64,000 nucleotides of DNA from Pyrinomonadaceae bacterium. GTDB taxonomy: Bacteria > Acidobacteriota > Blastocatellia > Pyrinomonadales > Pyrinomonadaceae. The notes under the pieces are model-generated. The model was not told where the DNA came from. It made no database searches and saw nothing but the letters and a program-made list of their open reading frames with translations. Shown here piece after piece: positions 1 to 8,238 of the stretch. The position numbers and the translations under genes are program-made. The stretch is taken from the NCBI GenBank assembly GCA_036277115.1, contig DASUNM010000021.1:248001-312000 (forward strand). Reading direction: 5' to 3'. The number at the start of each line of letters is the position of its first letter. Position 1 is the stretch's first letter.

Positions 1-270
1 TGAATCGGGGAAAATGTCCCAGGCCCCAAACACCAGGTCGTTAAGCGTCGCGAGCGGGAGAAAGTCCTTAATCTTCGGGTTGCGGTTGTCCGTACGCTTG
101 CCCAGACGAATCGCACCCATCTGTGTGAGGCTGCCGATTGGCTCGGCCAAACCCTTCTTGATTGCTTCAACGCCGGCGATGAATGTGGTGCTGACCGCGC
201 CCAGGCCGACCAGCAAAACGCCGAGCTTACCTTTAGCAGGCGCGACTTCCGCGCCCTTCTGTACTGGCAT
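1..270 (-). CDS. ino1: Inositol-3-phosphate synthase, N-terminal part (cut by window edge)
   Basis: The minus strand reads from an ATG at 270 through about 90 codons to the left edge without a stop. It shows a Rossmann start (GVLLVGLGAVSTTFIAG), then GSLTQMGAIRLGKRT and a DLVFGAWDIF block. These are hallmarks of the prokaryotic myo-inositol-1-phosphate synthase family, which converts glucose-6-phosphate to inositol-3-phosphate with NAD. A GGAGG lies about a dozen bases upstream of the ATG. The NAD-binding N-terminus is intact, and the catalytic C-terminal two thirds are outside the window. Inositol here could feed phosphatidylinositol-type lipids or compatible solutes, but nothing nearby decides this. 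Identification is by recalled family motifs. Confidence 0.85.
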   Translation of the reverse strand, partial: MPVQKGAEVAPAKGKLGVLLVGLGAVSTTFIAGVEAIKKGLAEPIGSLTQMGAIRLGKRTDNRNPKIKDFLPLATLNDLVFGAWDIFPDS

Positions 271-399
271 TACTAAGAATTTACCTCCGGATATTTAGGA
301 CGAATGACTAGACCGACGATGATACATGAGACGTGCGCGATTCGCACGTGAGCATTGTGTTTAGAGGCCGGGTAGCAGCAAATGGCGGGCAGTAGCTCT

Positions 400-1221
400 C
401 TAAACGTTAAGTAGTTGAGCCGGATTGTTGGTGATGAGCGCATGGATGCCGAGAGTTCCAGCGCGAGAGACCCAGGATTGATCGTCCACTGTCCAGACAA
501 CGACTGGCAGGTGCTGGTCACGCGCTTTCTCGATGAGCTTCGGTCGCGCGAGGAGGCGATGCGGCAGAAGTTCGTCCGCGCCGCAGTCAGTTGCGGCGGC
601 TAGCATTGAGTCCGCCCGCCAGCTCACATTAGGGCGACGTTGCGGCGCGAATAATGCCCCCGTCCGAATCGAAGGATTGAGCGACTTGATTGTGGCTAAT
701 GCCGGGAGCTTGAAACTAACTACCACCACGCGTGCGTGGAAACCGAAATGGACGATTGCGTCAGCAACGGCTCGCACCAGATCGCTGGATGAGTCTGCGC
801 CGTCGGTTTTAAGCTCAACGTAGATGACGCCTGGTTTGTCGCGGAGTAACTGAAACACATCGGTGAGCGTGGCCACGCGTTGCTGCTCGTACTCATCGCG
901 CGCAAGCGTGGGGTGTGCGCGATTGAACCAACTGCCGGCGTTAACCTTTGCGAGTTGTGCGGACGTCATCCTTGCGACTTCACCTGACGTCAAACCCGTG
1001 CGTCGCAGCGTGGCGTCGTGAGTTACAACCGCGGCGCCGTCTTTCGCAAGTCGCACATCAAGCTCAAGTCCATCTGCGCCGTCGTCAAGCGCGCGTGCGA
1101 ATGCCGCCAAAGTATTTTCTGGCGCAAAGGCTGACGCGCCCCGATGACCAATGATTAATGGGCTGGTTTGTGAAATCGCTTCGGATTGTCTTACGGATTT
1201 AGTTGCGCGCAAGGACCGCAT
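400..1221 (-). CDS. Glycerophosphodiester phosphodiesterase family protein
   Basis: 273 aa, predicted cytoplasmic GDPD TIM barrel. It hydrolyses glycerophosphodiesters to glycerol-3-phosphate plus an alcohol. Visible motifs are the catalytic HRG at residues 26-28, E35-N-T, the metal-binding E53-x-D55 and the second histidine in THD (67-69). These are the standard active-site positions of GlpQ/UgpQ proteins. There is no signal peptide, which favours the UgpQ-like cytosolic type. The start overlaps the end of the upstream DUF3108 gene by 23 bases, so the two are probably co-transcribed and translationally coupled. The first 20 residues are not conserved in the family, so the true start may be slightly later. 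Confidence 0.88.
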   Translation of the reverse strand: MRSLRATKSVRQSEAISQTSPLIIGHRGASAFAPENTLAAFARALDDGADGLELDVRLAKDGAAVVTHDATLRRTGLTSGEVARMTSAQLAKVNAGSWFNRAHPTLARDEYEQQRVATLTDVFQLLRDKPGVIYVELKTDGADSSSDLVRAVADAIVHFGFHARVVVVSFKLPALATIKSLNPSIRTGALFAPQRRPNVSWRADSMLAAATDCGADELLPHRLLARPKLIEKARDQHLPVVVWTVDDQSWVSRAGTLGIHALITNNPAQLLNV

Positions 1222-2014
1222 CTCGATAGGTGACGCGCTTGAGATTGATATCGACGTTACCGATCTGCGCTTTGACCTGGGCCTTCACGGGAATGTGACG
1301 GGCGTCGTCTGTCATCCAAATTACGAGCGTGCCGCGCGGGCGAACCTCACGATTCCCATCGAAAATAGCGGGCTCGACGCGCACGGTATTCACGCGTCCG
1401 ACCGGACTGCCCATTTTTTTCCCGGCGACGACATTCACCACACATCGATAAGTCCGACCGGCATCCACCATCATGACTTCAAATGTTTGGCCGGGCTTCA
1501 GGTTTTGGGTGCGCACAAAATAGATCAAAGTCAGAACGTCATGTACCGGACTGTTGATGGCGAGCGTCGTCGCATTGGGCTTCTCATCACGCTTGCTTTC
1601 AGTCCAAACGGCCTTCCCGGCGTCGGTGTCGAACGTGGCTTCGCTATAAGTCGTGTTGCGCTTGTCCTTGTAAGTGCTTTTCATTCGCAGCACCGAAAAT
1701 GGCTGCGCGTCAGCAACCGATTCAACGTGGATTTGGAAGTGAGTACCGGTAAGCCTGATCAGGAAACCTTTCGACACGGCATCGCCCACCATGCTCACGT
1801 TGTTGTCGCTCGCGAGATTCGCGCTGAACCGCAGCTCGCCGATGTCAATGCCCCGCAATAGTCCGCGATTGATCTCAGCCTTGTAGAGGAGCTGCTCGCC
1901 GCGCGCGAAGGGCAATTTCGACGTCTGCTTTTGCTGTGCGAACGCGACGCCCTGGATGCTGACCAGAATAAGCAACGCGACGCGAACTGAGCTTTTGAAG
2001 ATCCTACTTCTCAT
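1199..2014 (-). CDS. DUF3108-type secreted/periplasmic protein
   Basis: 271 aa with a clear signal peptide (RSRIFKSS, then a hydrophobic stretch to about residue 24 ending VAFA-QQ). The mature part is rich in beta strands and contains GEQLLYKAEI and later VNTVRVEPAIFDG and a WMTDDARHIPVK motif. This pattern is typical of DUF3108 proteins, a family of unknown function found in the Gram-negative periplasm. It is preceded by the methyltransferase-like membrane protein gene with a 1-base gap and followed by the phosphodiesterase gene with overlap, giving a three-gene minus-strand operon. The grouping hints at envelope lipid or polymer metabolism, but no specific role can be read from the sequence. 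Confidence 0.75.
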   Translation of the reverse strand: MRSRIFKSSVRVALLILVSIQGVAFAQQKQTSKLPFARGEQLLYKAEINRGLLRGIDIGELRFSANLASDNNVSMVGDAVSKGFLIRLTGTHFQIHVESVADAQPFSVLRMKSTYKDKRNTTYSEATFDTDAGKAVWTESKRDEKPNATTLAINSPVHDVLTLIYFVRTQNLKPGQTFEVMMVDAGRTYRCVVNVVAGKKMGSPVGRVNTVRVEPAIFDGNREVRPRGTLVIWMTDDARHIPVKAQVKAQIGNVDINLKRVTYRDAVLARN

Positions 2015-2015
2015 A

Positions 2016-2573
2016 TCAATAACGAAAGTACCAGGCCTTGAGCGCTAGCAAAGTCCACGCAATTACAAAGCCGAGCGCCGCCTGATATTCCCGATAGCGC
2101 TTGTAGAGCGTCACATCAAACTTCGCACCGGCCTTTTCGCGATACGGCCGCGGCCTCGGGATGAACAGGGGGACCGCCTGAGCATACCGGCGATATTTAT
2201 GCCCGAACAGCTCCTCCAGCGTCGCGGATTCGACGCGCATGACGGGGACATAGATGCCCAGGAACAGCGCGGCAAACAGGAGGGCCAGCGCCCATCGACC
2301 ACCGGCGACGGTAAAACCGATCCCAATTAAGAAACTCCCGAGGTACAGCGGGTTCCGTGTGTATGCATACGGGCCAGTAATCGCGAGCGCGTCATTCTTC
2401 CGCAGGTGGCCCGAAGCCCACGCGCGCAACCCCAGTCCGAGTAAACCAATGACGCCACCGATCGCCAGGGTCCAGGGTCTGGGCCGGGCCAGCAAAACAA
2501 AAATCGGCGCGATCAGGAATCCAAGCGGCACGCGCCAACGTTGAAACCAGGTTCCGCCTCGGCGTGCGCTCAC
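2016..2573 (-). CDS. Isoprenylcysteine methyltransferase-like (ICMT/PEMT fold) integral membrane protein
   Basis: 185 aa with about four hydrophobic segments. The segment ALAITGPYAYTRNPLYLGSF followed by a C-terminal RVESATLEELFGHKYRRYAQ is the signature of the ICMT/PEMT/NnrU-like superfamily of membrane methyltransferases. There the RNPxY and E-x(n)-F-G-xx-Y-xx-Y segments bind S-adenosylmethionine. The substrate cannot be predicted; in bacteria these proteins methylate lipids or small molecules, and many are uncharacterised. It is the first gene of the minus-strand operon with the DUF3108 and phosphodiesterase genes. The 208 bases upstream (2574-2781) contain no convincing gene. Confidence 0.8.
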   Translation of the reverse strand: MSARRGGTWFQRWRVPLGFLIAPIFVLLARPRPWTLAIGGVIGLLGLGLRAWASGHLRKNDALAITGPYAYTRNPLYLGSFLIGIGFTVAGGRWALALLFAALFLGIYVPVMRVESATLEELFGHKYRRYAQAVPLFIPRPRPYREKAGAKFDVTLYKRYREYQAALGFVIAWTLLALKAWYFRY

Positions 2574-2781
2574 GACAGCGGCCTCACAAATATTGGAATG
2601 TTATTGAGAAGTAACCAACGAAGGCGAGTAGTAGAAAAGCAAAAGTCCGAAGCGCAAAGCAGACGTAACTGCTGGCGCGTTGCCCGCAGCGTCTCCCCAG
2701 ACATCAGCTCGCGCTTCGGACTTTCAGGCGTGAGATGAGATGGTGCCAAACCGAGTTGTCCCTGGTATTTGTAAAAAGTTT

Positions 2782-3843
2782 TCAGACGGCAACCTCCAGA
2801 CGCTGCCGCATTACCCTCTGAGCACGGTCGAAGACCTCCTCAGGCGCAATCGCAGTCATGCAGCGATGATCGATGGGGCAGTCCCGCAACATGCAGGGCG
2901 CACACTCCGGCGGGTAGCGAATAATCTCCCCCGCGGGCCCAAAGGGGCGCGTGGTGAGTGGATTAGTCGGCCCGAAGATTACGAGAGTCGGCGTACCCAC
3001 CGCGGCCCCAATGTGCGCGGGCCCGGTGTCGTTCGTAATCAGGACATCGGCGATGCTGATGAGCGCGAGGACTTCTGAGACTGAAGTTTGGCCGGTGAAC
3101 ACGACTGGCGGCCGCCTGGTCATTGCAGCGACGGCTTGCGACACATCAAGCTCGCTCGATGCGCCAATTAGTGCGACTGTGGCTCCCGTGTCTGCGAATT
3201 GATCCGCCAACGCCGCATACCGTTCCGCCGGCCAGCGCTTGGCGCGGCTGTTCACTGATCCGGGGCAGAGCAGAACTAACGGTTTCGCGGTTTCCGCCTT
3301 TCGCTCCAGCAAAAGCCGGCGTGCCTCACGTTTCTGCCGGTCAGAAACTGAAATTCCAAAATGGGGCTCCGCTGGCTCAGCGGTCGATCCAGTTAACAGC
3401 TTTTCCAGTTCCGCGACGAGATTCAGGTAGTAGAAGATCTCGTGGCGTTCGCTCTTCCATGCGGGGACCGGCACCGCGTGACCCAGGAGAAAGGCCCGCC
3501 GTTCAGTCGCGTAACCAACCCGCAGGGGCACACGCGCTATGAATGAAAGAGCGGCTGCTTCGAAAGCGTTCTGAAAGAGGAGCGCGAGATCAAACTCCCG
3601 CTGTTTCCACGCGTCGACCTGATCGAAAAATGATTTCACACCGGCGCGTTCGTAAACCAGCACGTCATCGATGTAATCAGCGCCGGCGAAGACTTCAGCC
3701 GTGCCTGGCTTCGAAACGACCGTAATGTGCGAGTTGGGAAACAGACGGCGCAACTCGCGAAGGGCAGCGACACTCATCACCGCGTCGCCGACCCAGTTGG
3801 GCGCGCGGACGACAATGCTGCTGACGTCGTGCGCTTTGATCAA
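2782..3843 (-). CDS. waaF: Glycosyltransferase family 9, lipopolysaccharide heptosyltransferase II-like
   Basis: 353 aa GT-B enzyme. The N-terminal VVRAPNWVGDAVMSVAALREL matches the ADP-heptose transferase start. The C-terminal ITNDTGPAHIGAAVGTPTLVIFGPT is the nucleotide-sugar binding block, and a cysteine-rich CAPCMLRDCPIDHRCM insert is typical of WaaF-type members. It would add heptose to the LPS inner core at the cytoplasmic face of the inner membrane. Its ATG overlaps the stop of the upstream epimerase gene by 4 bases (ATGA type), so the two are translationally coupled. The gene name is by family resemblance only; the exact acceptor could differ in this phylum. Confidence 0.85.
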   Translation of the reverse strand: MIKAHDVSSIVVRAPNWVGDAVMSVAALRELRRLFPNSHITVVSKPGTAEVFAGADYIDDVLVYERAGVKSFFDQVDAWKQREFDLALLFQNAFEAAALSFIARVPLRVGYATERRAFLLGHAVPVPAWKSERHEIFYYLNLVAELEKLLTGSTAEPAEPHFGISVSDRQKREARRLLLERKAETAKPLVLLCPGSVNSRAKRWPAERYAALADQFADTGATVALIGASSELDVSQAVAAMTRRPPVVFTGQTSVSEVLALISIADVLITNDTGPAHIGAAVGTPTLVIFGPTNPLTTRPFGPAGEIIRYPPECAPCMLRDCPIDHRCMTAIAPEEVFDRAQRVMRQRLEVAV

Positions 3844-4682
3844 ATCAAACTCCGCAGGCCTTCGTCGATTCCCATCTGCGGCCGCCAGCCTAAATCCTCA
3901 CTGGCCCGAGTCAAATCGGAAACATAATTCAGCGGCACCGGCGGCGGTAACGGATTCTCCTCGTCAATGACCGGATTGCACTGAATGATCTCCGCAGTCT
4001 TATCAATTATTTGACGAAGAGACAGCGCATTCTCTTTACCTCCCCCCAGATTATACAGCCCATGCGTCACGGGCGAATCGATGAAGGCCTGGCACGCACG
4101 CGCAAAATCATCAACGTGCAGAATATCGCGCACTGGTGTGCCTTCGAGCGGCAGGCGAATCGGCCAGCCACGCTTAACCGATTCAACATAGTGCGTCACC
4201 ACCCCGTTGACGTTTCCTTCCGAGGGACGCGCGTAGACCGTCGAAAGCCGAAAGATGCACGAACGGAAGTCTCGCTGCGCGGCGTAGTATTGCACGTACT
4301 TTTCGGCTACCAGCTTCGACCATTCCAGGGCGCTGTGATCCGCGTATTCTGTGCTGCACGTCTCAGACACTTCTTCAAATGCGTCGGCATGCGGCCCGTA
4401 GACATCTTTCGTTGATGCGAAGATGAAAACCGTCCCTGGTTCCATCACACGCAGCAGGTTTAGGGTACCCTCGACGTTCGTGCGAAATGTTTGTTCGGCG
4501 TCTGTGGGATCCTTACTGAGGTGCGCAGCCAGATGAATCACGACGTCATAAGCGCCCGCGCGCGCCGCGTCGAGAGGACTAAGCACGTCCAGCTGACTGC
4601 GTCGCGAGAGGTCTTCGGCATTGAAAAACGAGCGGAGGTGAGTGCCGAGATAACCGCTGCCGCCTGTGACTAAGAATTTCAA
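3840..4682 (-). CDS. NAD-dependent epimerase/dehydratase (extended SDR) lacking the usual Tyr
   Basis: 280 aa extended SDR. It has a Rossmann glycine motif TGGSGYLGTH (6-15), VIHLAAH (48-54) and FASTKDVYG (88-96), plus late substrate-loop features (VRDILHVDDFARA). It probably acts on a nucleotide sugar, in keeping with its coupling to the heptosyltransferase gene. The canonical YxxxK catalytic motif reads L119-E-W-S-K123, so the Tyr is replaced by Leu while the Lys is kept. This might mean altered chemistry, a shifted catalytic residue or loss of activity. The start is the ATG at 4682, just before a spacer full of inverted repeats. Confidence 0.85.
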   Translation of the reverse strand: MKFLVTGGSGYLGTHLRSFFNAEDLSRRSQLDVLSPLDAARAGAYDVVIHLAAHLSKDPTDAEQTFRTNVEGTLNLLRVMEPGTVFIFASTKDVYGPHADAFEEVSETCSTEYADHSALEWSKLVAEKYVQYYAAQRDFRSCIFRLSTVYARPSEGNVNGVVTHYVESVKRGWPIRLPLEGTPVRDILHVDDFARACQAFIDSPVTHGLYNLGGGKENALSLRQIIDKTAEIIQCNPVIDEENPLPPPVPLNYVSDLTRASEDLGWRPQMGIDEGLRSLI

Positions 4683-4783
4683 GTTTCACGTTTCACGTTT
4701 CAAGTTCTGCGATTTGCAAGAGCTTCGGTCTCAAGTCCTGACTGCTCACCCAAACTTGAAACTTGAAACTTGGAACTTGAAAC
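4683..4783. repeat. Long imperfect inverted repeat of TTTCAAG-type heptamers
   Basis: The left arm is a run of AGTTTCA/CGTTTCA/AGTTC words and the right arm is a run of ACTTGAAA words. The two arms can fold into one long imperfect hairpin filling the whole gap between the epimerase and cysS. The same element type recurs at 9263-9320, 18353-18419 and throughout the tRNA array, so it is a dispersed family rather than a gene-specific terminator. Confidence 0.75.
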
Positions 4784-6184
4784 TTATTTAGTCTTCCACC
4801 GCACGCCGTCTTTGGTGTCTTCAAGGGTAATACCGCGCTCGGTCAATTCGTCGCGAATCTCGTCTGCGCGGGCGAAGTCGCGCCGATGACGGGCTTCCTG
4901 ACGTTCGTCGATCAATGCCTGAATTTCGTCGTCAAGCAATTCGCGCTGTGGTTTTCCAAAGATGTTCAGCACGCTGTCGAACCGTTCGAGCGCCGAAATC
5001 AATTCACGCCTGTTGTCGTCGAGCAGCTTGCCCTTCGCCATCTCGGGATTCACCGCGCGGGTCAGATCGTGAATCGCCGCGAGCGCCACCGACGTGTTCA
5101 GATCGTCGTCCATACCCGCTTCAAAATTTTTCAACGCTTGTTCAGTCGCGTGGCGGACGCCTTCGTTGCTGCCGGCTTCTGTTCTGGCTTCCTCGAGCCG
5201 TGCGCGAAAATCGCGAAGGCTTTCAACCGTCTTCTCAGCGCCTTGCAAGGCGTCAAACGTGAAGTTCAACTGCTTGCGGAAGGGAACGCTCAGCAGGAAG
5301 TAGCGCACGGCCGCGGGGGAAAAACCTTTCTCCGCAATATCGCGAAACGTGTAGTAGTTTCCTTTCGACTTGGACATCGTCTCGCCTTCGACCTTCAAGT
5401 GTTCAAAGTGATACCAGTAGCGCGCGAACTGTTTTCCCGTCCCGCCCTCGCTCTGCGCGATTTCGTTCTCGTGATGCGGAAAGACCAGGTCGATGCCGCC
5501 GAGGTGCATGTCGAAGGTCTCGCCGAGATACTTCATCGACATCGCCGAACACTCGATGTGCCAACCGGGGCGGCCGCGCCCGATCTGGGTCTCCCACGCA
5601 GGTTCATCGGGGGTTGACGGAGCTTTCCAAAGTGCGAAGTCCCTGGCGTCTTCCTTTTCGTACTTGTCGGTGTCGATGCGATCGCTCCCGCCGGCGATGT
5701 TGCCCTCGAAATTTATCTTCGACAGCTTCCCGTATTCCGGAAACGAGCTGATGCGGTAATAGATCGAGTCATCAGATCGATAAGCGTGACCGCTCTGCTC
5801 GAGCTTCTCGATCAAGTCGGCCATCTCAGCGATGTGCCGAGTCGCGCGCGGAGCGACATCGGGTCGCTCACAACCGAGCGCATCGAAATCTTCCCAGTAC
5901 GCGTCTATGTACTTCGCGGTGTAGTCATCGATGGATTGTCCGGCCTTCTGCGCCTGCGCGATGATCCGGTCGTCAACGTCCGTCAGATTCATGACTGACG
6001 TCACCCGAAAGCCCTTGAATTTCAGGTAGCGCCGCACAACATCCTGGGCAATCGCCGAGCGGAAATTTCCGACGTGTCCGTAGTCCCAGACTGTCGGGCC
6101 GCAGTAATAAAACTTCGCCTCGCCTTCAACCAGCGGTTTGAACTCCTCCAGCTGACCCGAGAGCGTGTTATGAATGCGCAACAT
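4784..6184 (-). CDS. cysS: Cysteinyl-tRNA synthetase
   Basis: 466 aa class I aminoacyl-tRNA synthetase that charges tRNA-Cys in the cytoplasm. It has the class I signature as CGPTVWDYGHVGN (residues 28-40), where C28 is also the first zinc ligand of the cysteine-binding site. Further along are GRPGWHIECSAM and HHENEIAQSE, the remaining zinc ligands, and the KMSKS loop in the form TMSKSKGN. The length is normal for the family, and the C-terminus ends in DTKDGVRWK. It is transcribed from a 360-base upstream region carrying a REP-like palindrome. It is a single-copy housekeeping gene, and tRNA-Cys(GCA) lies in the array at 59114-59188. Confidence 0.97.
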   Translation of the reverse strand: MLRIHNTLSGQLEEFKPLVEGEAKFYYCGPTVWDYGHVGNFRSAIAQDVVRRYLKFKGFRVTSVMNLTDVDDRIIAQAQKAGQSIDDYTAKYIDAYWEDFDALGCERPDVAPRATRHIAEMADLIEKLEQSGHAYRSDDSIYYRISSFPEYGKLSKINFEGNIAGGSDRIDTDKYEKEDARDFALWKAPSTPDEPAWETQIGRGRPGWHIECSAMSMKYLGETFDMHLGGIDLVFPHHENEIAQSEGGTGKQFARYWYHFEHLKVEGETMSKSKGNYYTFRDIAEKGFSPAAVRYFLLSVPFRKQLNFTFDALQGAEKTVESLRDFRARLEEARTEAGSNEGVRHATEQALKNFEAGMDDDLNTSVALAAIHDLTRAVNPEMAKGKLLDDNRRELISALERFDSVLNIFGKPQRELLDDEIQALIDERQEARHRRDFARADEIRDELTERGITLEDTKDGVRWKTK

Positions 6185-6333
6185 TGAAAGCGAGAATAGG
6201 GAAGGGAAATGAGCGAGTCAAACAGGCCCAAGTCTGTTTTAACGCCGGTGAGATTCCGCAAAAGTCGAGATGTCGTTCCCCCCTACTAATGTTGGCTTTG
6301 CACAAAAAAGTCGCGCGCGCTCTATCTCGTTGT

Positions 6334-6421
6334 CCCCCTCTCCGCAAGCGGAGAGGGGGTTGGGGGGAGAGGTGGCGAGCCAGACAAACCCCACCCCCAA
6401 CCCCATGCGGGGAGGGGAGAA
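6334..6421. repeat. REP-like GC-rich palindromes in the cysS-antiporter gap
   Basis: Two adjacent palindromes: a perfect CCCCCTCTCCGC/GCGGAGAGGGGG hairpin with an AA loop, then a C-rich CCCCACCCCCAACCCC stretch with a GCGGGGAGGGGAG counterpart. Such elements are dispersed in many bacterial genomes. The gap 6185-6546 holds nothing else recognisable; the two open frames across it are products of the repeat composition. It could act as a bidirectional attenuator between the divergent genes cysS and the antiporter, but that is inference. Confidence 0.7.
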
Positions 6422-6546
6422 AGACACAGATCGCTCATGAGTTTTCTTGAGCAGAGCCAGGGATCACCAATCATCGATCGCTTCAACGGTCTTCGTAATC
6501 AGTGTAATCTGTGGTTGATCGAGAAGGTTTCTGACCTAAGTTCCCG

Positions 6547-8238
6547 ATGACTGAATTCACGGCCGAATCGTTTGCATCGTCGCTGGCCATCATTGGCGCC
6601 GTCATCATCGTGTCAGCGCTGCTTTCGGGGTTGATTGATCGCAGCCGTCTGCCGCAGGTGGCCGTGTTTCTCGCCCTCGGAGCCGCCCTCGGCCCTTACG
6701 GTCTCGCTGTCCTCAACGTCTCGCTACAGTCTCCAAGCCTGCGGGTCGTCGCAACCTTGAGCCTCGCGCTGGTTCTCTTTACCGACGCTATCTCGCTTAA
6801 CATTGCCGACGTCCGGCGTCACGCCGCCCTCGCATTTCGGCTCCTGGGTCCGGGGACACTGGTCACCGCGGCCATCATCGCGTGGGCCGGATGGTGGCTG
6901 CTCGGCTTTTCGGTTCCGGCCGCCGCGATTCTCGGCGCTGCTCTGGCTTCAACCGATCCAGTCTTACTGCGAGGTCTGCTGCGCCGCCGAGACATTCCGG
7001 AAGACGCGCGCAAACCGCTTCAGCTCGAAAGCGGACTGAACGATGTCGTCCTCCTGCCCATCGTGCTGGTGGCGATGGCTTTTCTTGGAGGCGGATCGCC
7101 CGACCGTGGCGCCCTGGCAACGCTAAGTCTAAAACTTTTCATTCTTGGTCCGGGCGCGGGAGTGATGGTCGGGTTAGTGGCCGTGGCCGCGCTCGATCTA
7201 ATTAGAAAGCGTCTTGGCGTGCGGCGCGACTATGAATCGCTTTACTCGCTCGGCGTGGCGTTCACCGCGTTCGCGGCGGCTGAGTCGGTTCACGGCAGCG
7301 GATTTCTGGCGGCCTTTGCGGCGGGCATAACCATCGCCGCGCTGGACGTAGAGCTTTGCGATTGCTTTGTTGAGTATGGCGCAGTCACGGCCGAGATGTT
7401 TTTGCTCTTTACCTTCGTGCTGCTCGGAGGCTCTTTGATTTGGAGTGGTTTTACGGTGATCAGCGTTCCCAGTTTGTTGTTTACCGCGATTGCAGTGCTG
7501 GTTAGGACGCCGGTGTATTTGCTGTCGCTGCAGGGTTCAAACGTACACCCGCGCGGGCGCCTGCTGATCGCGTGGTTCGGTCCGCGCGGTCTCAGTTCAC
7601 TGCTGTTGATTCTTTTGCCGGTGTTCGCCGGCATGCCCGGGGGCGATCAATTGTTCGCCGTCTGCTCGCTGGTGGTGCTGGTATCGGTCGTTGTGCACGG
7701 TGGCTCGCCGATGCTTCTGGCGAGATTGGCGCGCCGGCGCGCGAGGCGGGAAGGGCTCGTTACCAGCGTGCCGCCAGGCTTTACAAGTCAGGAGCTGCAT
7801 TCGATTGCGAAGCTACCAGTCGCTGTCGCTCCCGAGTCCGGGGACGTCTCGTCCGCTTCTGAACCCGCCGCGGGAATTCTGGAAACAGAAATCGCTTCGC
7901 AGACAATTTCAATAGATGAGTTAAAGCGTCTCTGGCAAGCGAACGAGCCGGTCGTGATCCTCGACGTGCGCACAGAACGGAGTTTGGAAGAGAGCGACAC
8001 TCAGGCCAAAGGCGCAGTGCGTCTGGCGCCCGACGACGTGGTTCATGAAGCGAGGAAATTCGGTCTCAATCCGGAGGCATGGCTGATTGCCTACTGTGCT
8101 TGACCAAACGAAGCGACCAGCGCCCGGGTGGCGCAGGAACTCAGACAGGCAGGTTACAAAAACGCACGCGCCCTGGAAGGCGGCTGGAAAGCCTGGCAGG
8201 AAACCGGCCTGGCTGTCGAACCTCGGTCACGCTCATGA
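6547..8238 (+). CDS. Cation:proton antiporter (CPA1) fused to rhodanese domain; in-frame TGA at 8101, possible selenoprotein
   Basis: Residues 1-395 form about 12 membrane segments of a Na+/H+ exchanger: LSGLIDRSRLPQVAVFLALG, LASTDPVLLRGLL with the TDP motif, and LESGLNDVVLLPIV with the ND motif. A linker is followed by a rhodanese domain from about residue 455 (IDELKRLWQANEPVVILDVRTERS). The frame stops at TGA 8101-8103 right after LIAYCA. It continues without further stops as PNEATSARVAQELRQ and ALEGGWKAWQETG to a TGA at 8236-8238, completing a normal rhodanese. Relatives recalled from memory read YCxCPNEATSARVA, so the TGA sits exactly at a cysteine, probably the catalytic one. It is therefore either a selenocysteine codon (see hairpin 8117-8137) or a nonsense mutation/error that truncates the domain at 518 aa. 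The annotated end assumes readthrough. Confidence 0.8.
8117..8137 (+). promoter_or_regulatory. Candidate bacterial SECIS-like hairpin after the in-frame TGA
   Basis: A stem GCGCC/GGCGC (8120-8124 with 8130-8134) closes a five-base loop CGGGT. It can be extended by two C-G pairs beyond an A-A mismatch. The apical loop begins 21 bases after the TGA and has G at its second position. Both features fall in the range described for bacterial SECIS elements, which recruit SelB with Sec-tRNA. Short GC-rich stems arise often by chance, so this is only suggestive. Confidence 0.4.

Noticed and set aside
6184..6450. Short plus- and minus-strand frames between cysS and the antiporter
   Set aside because: They translate the GC-rich REP palindromes and give Pro/Arg-rich low-complexity products without start signals.
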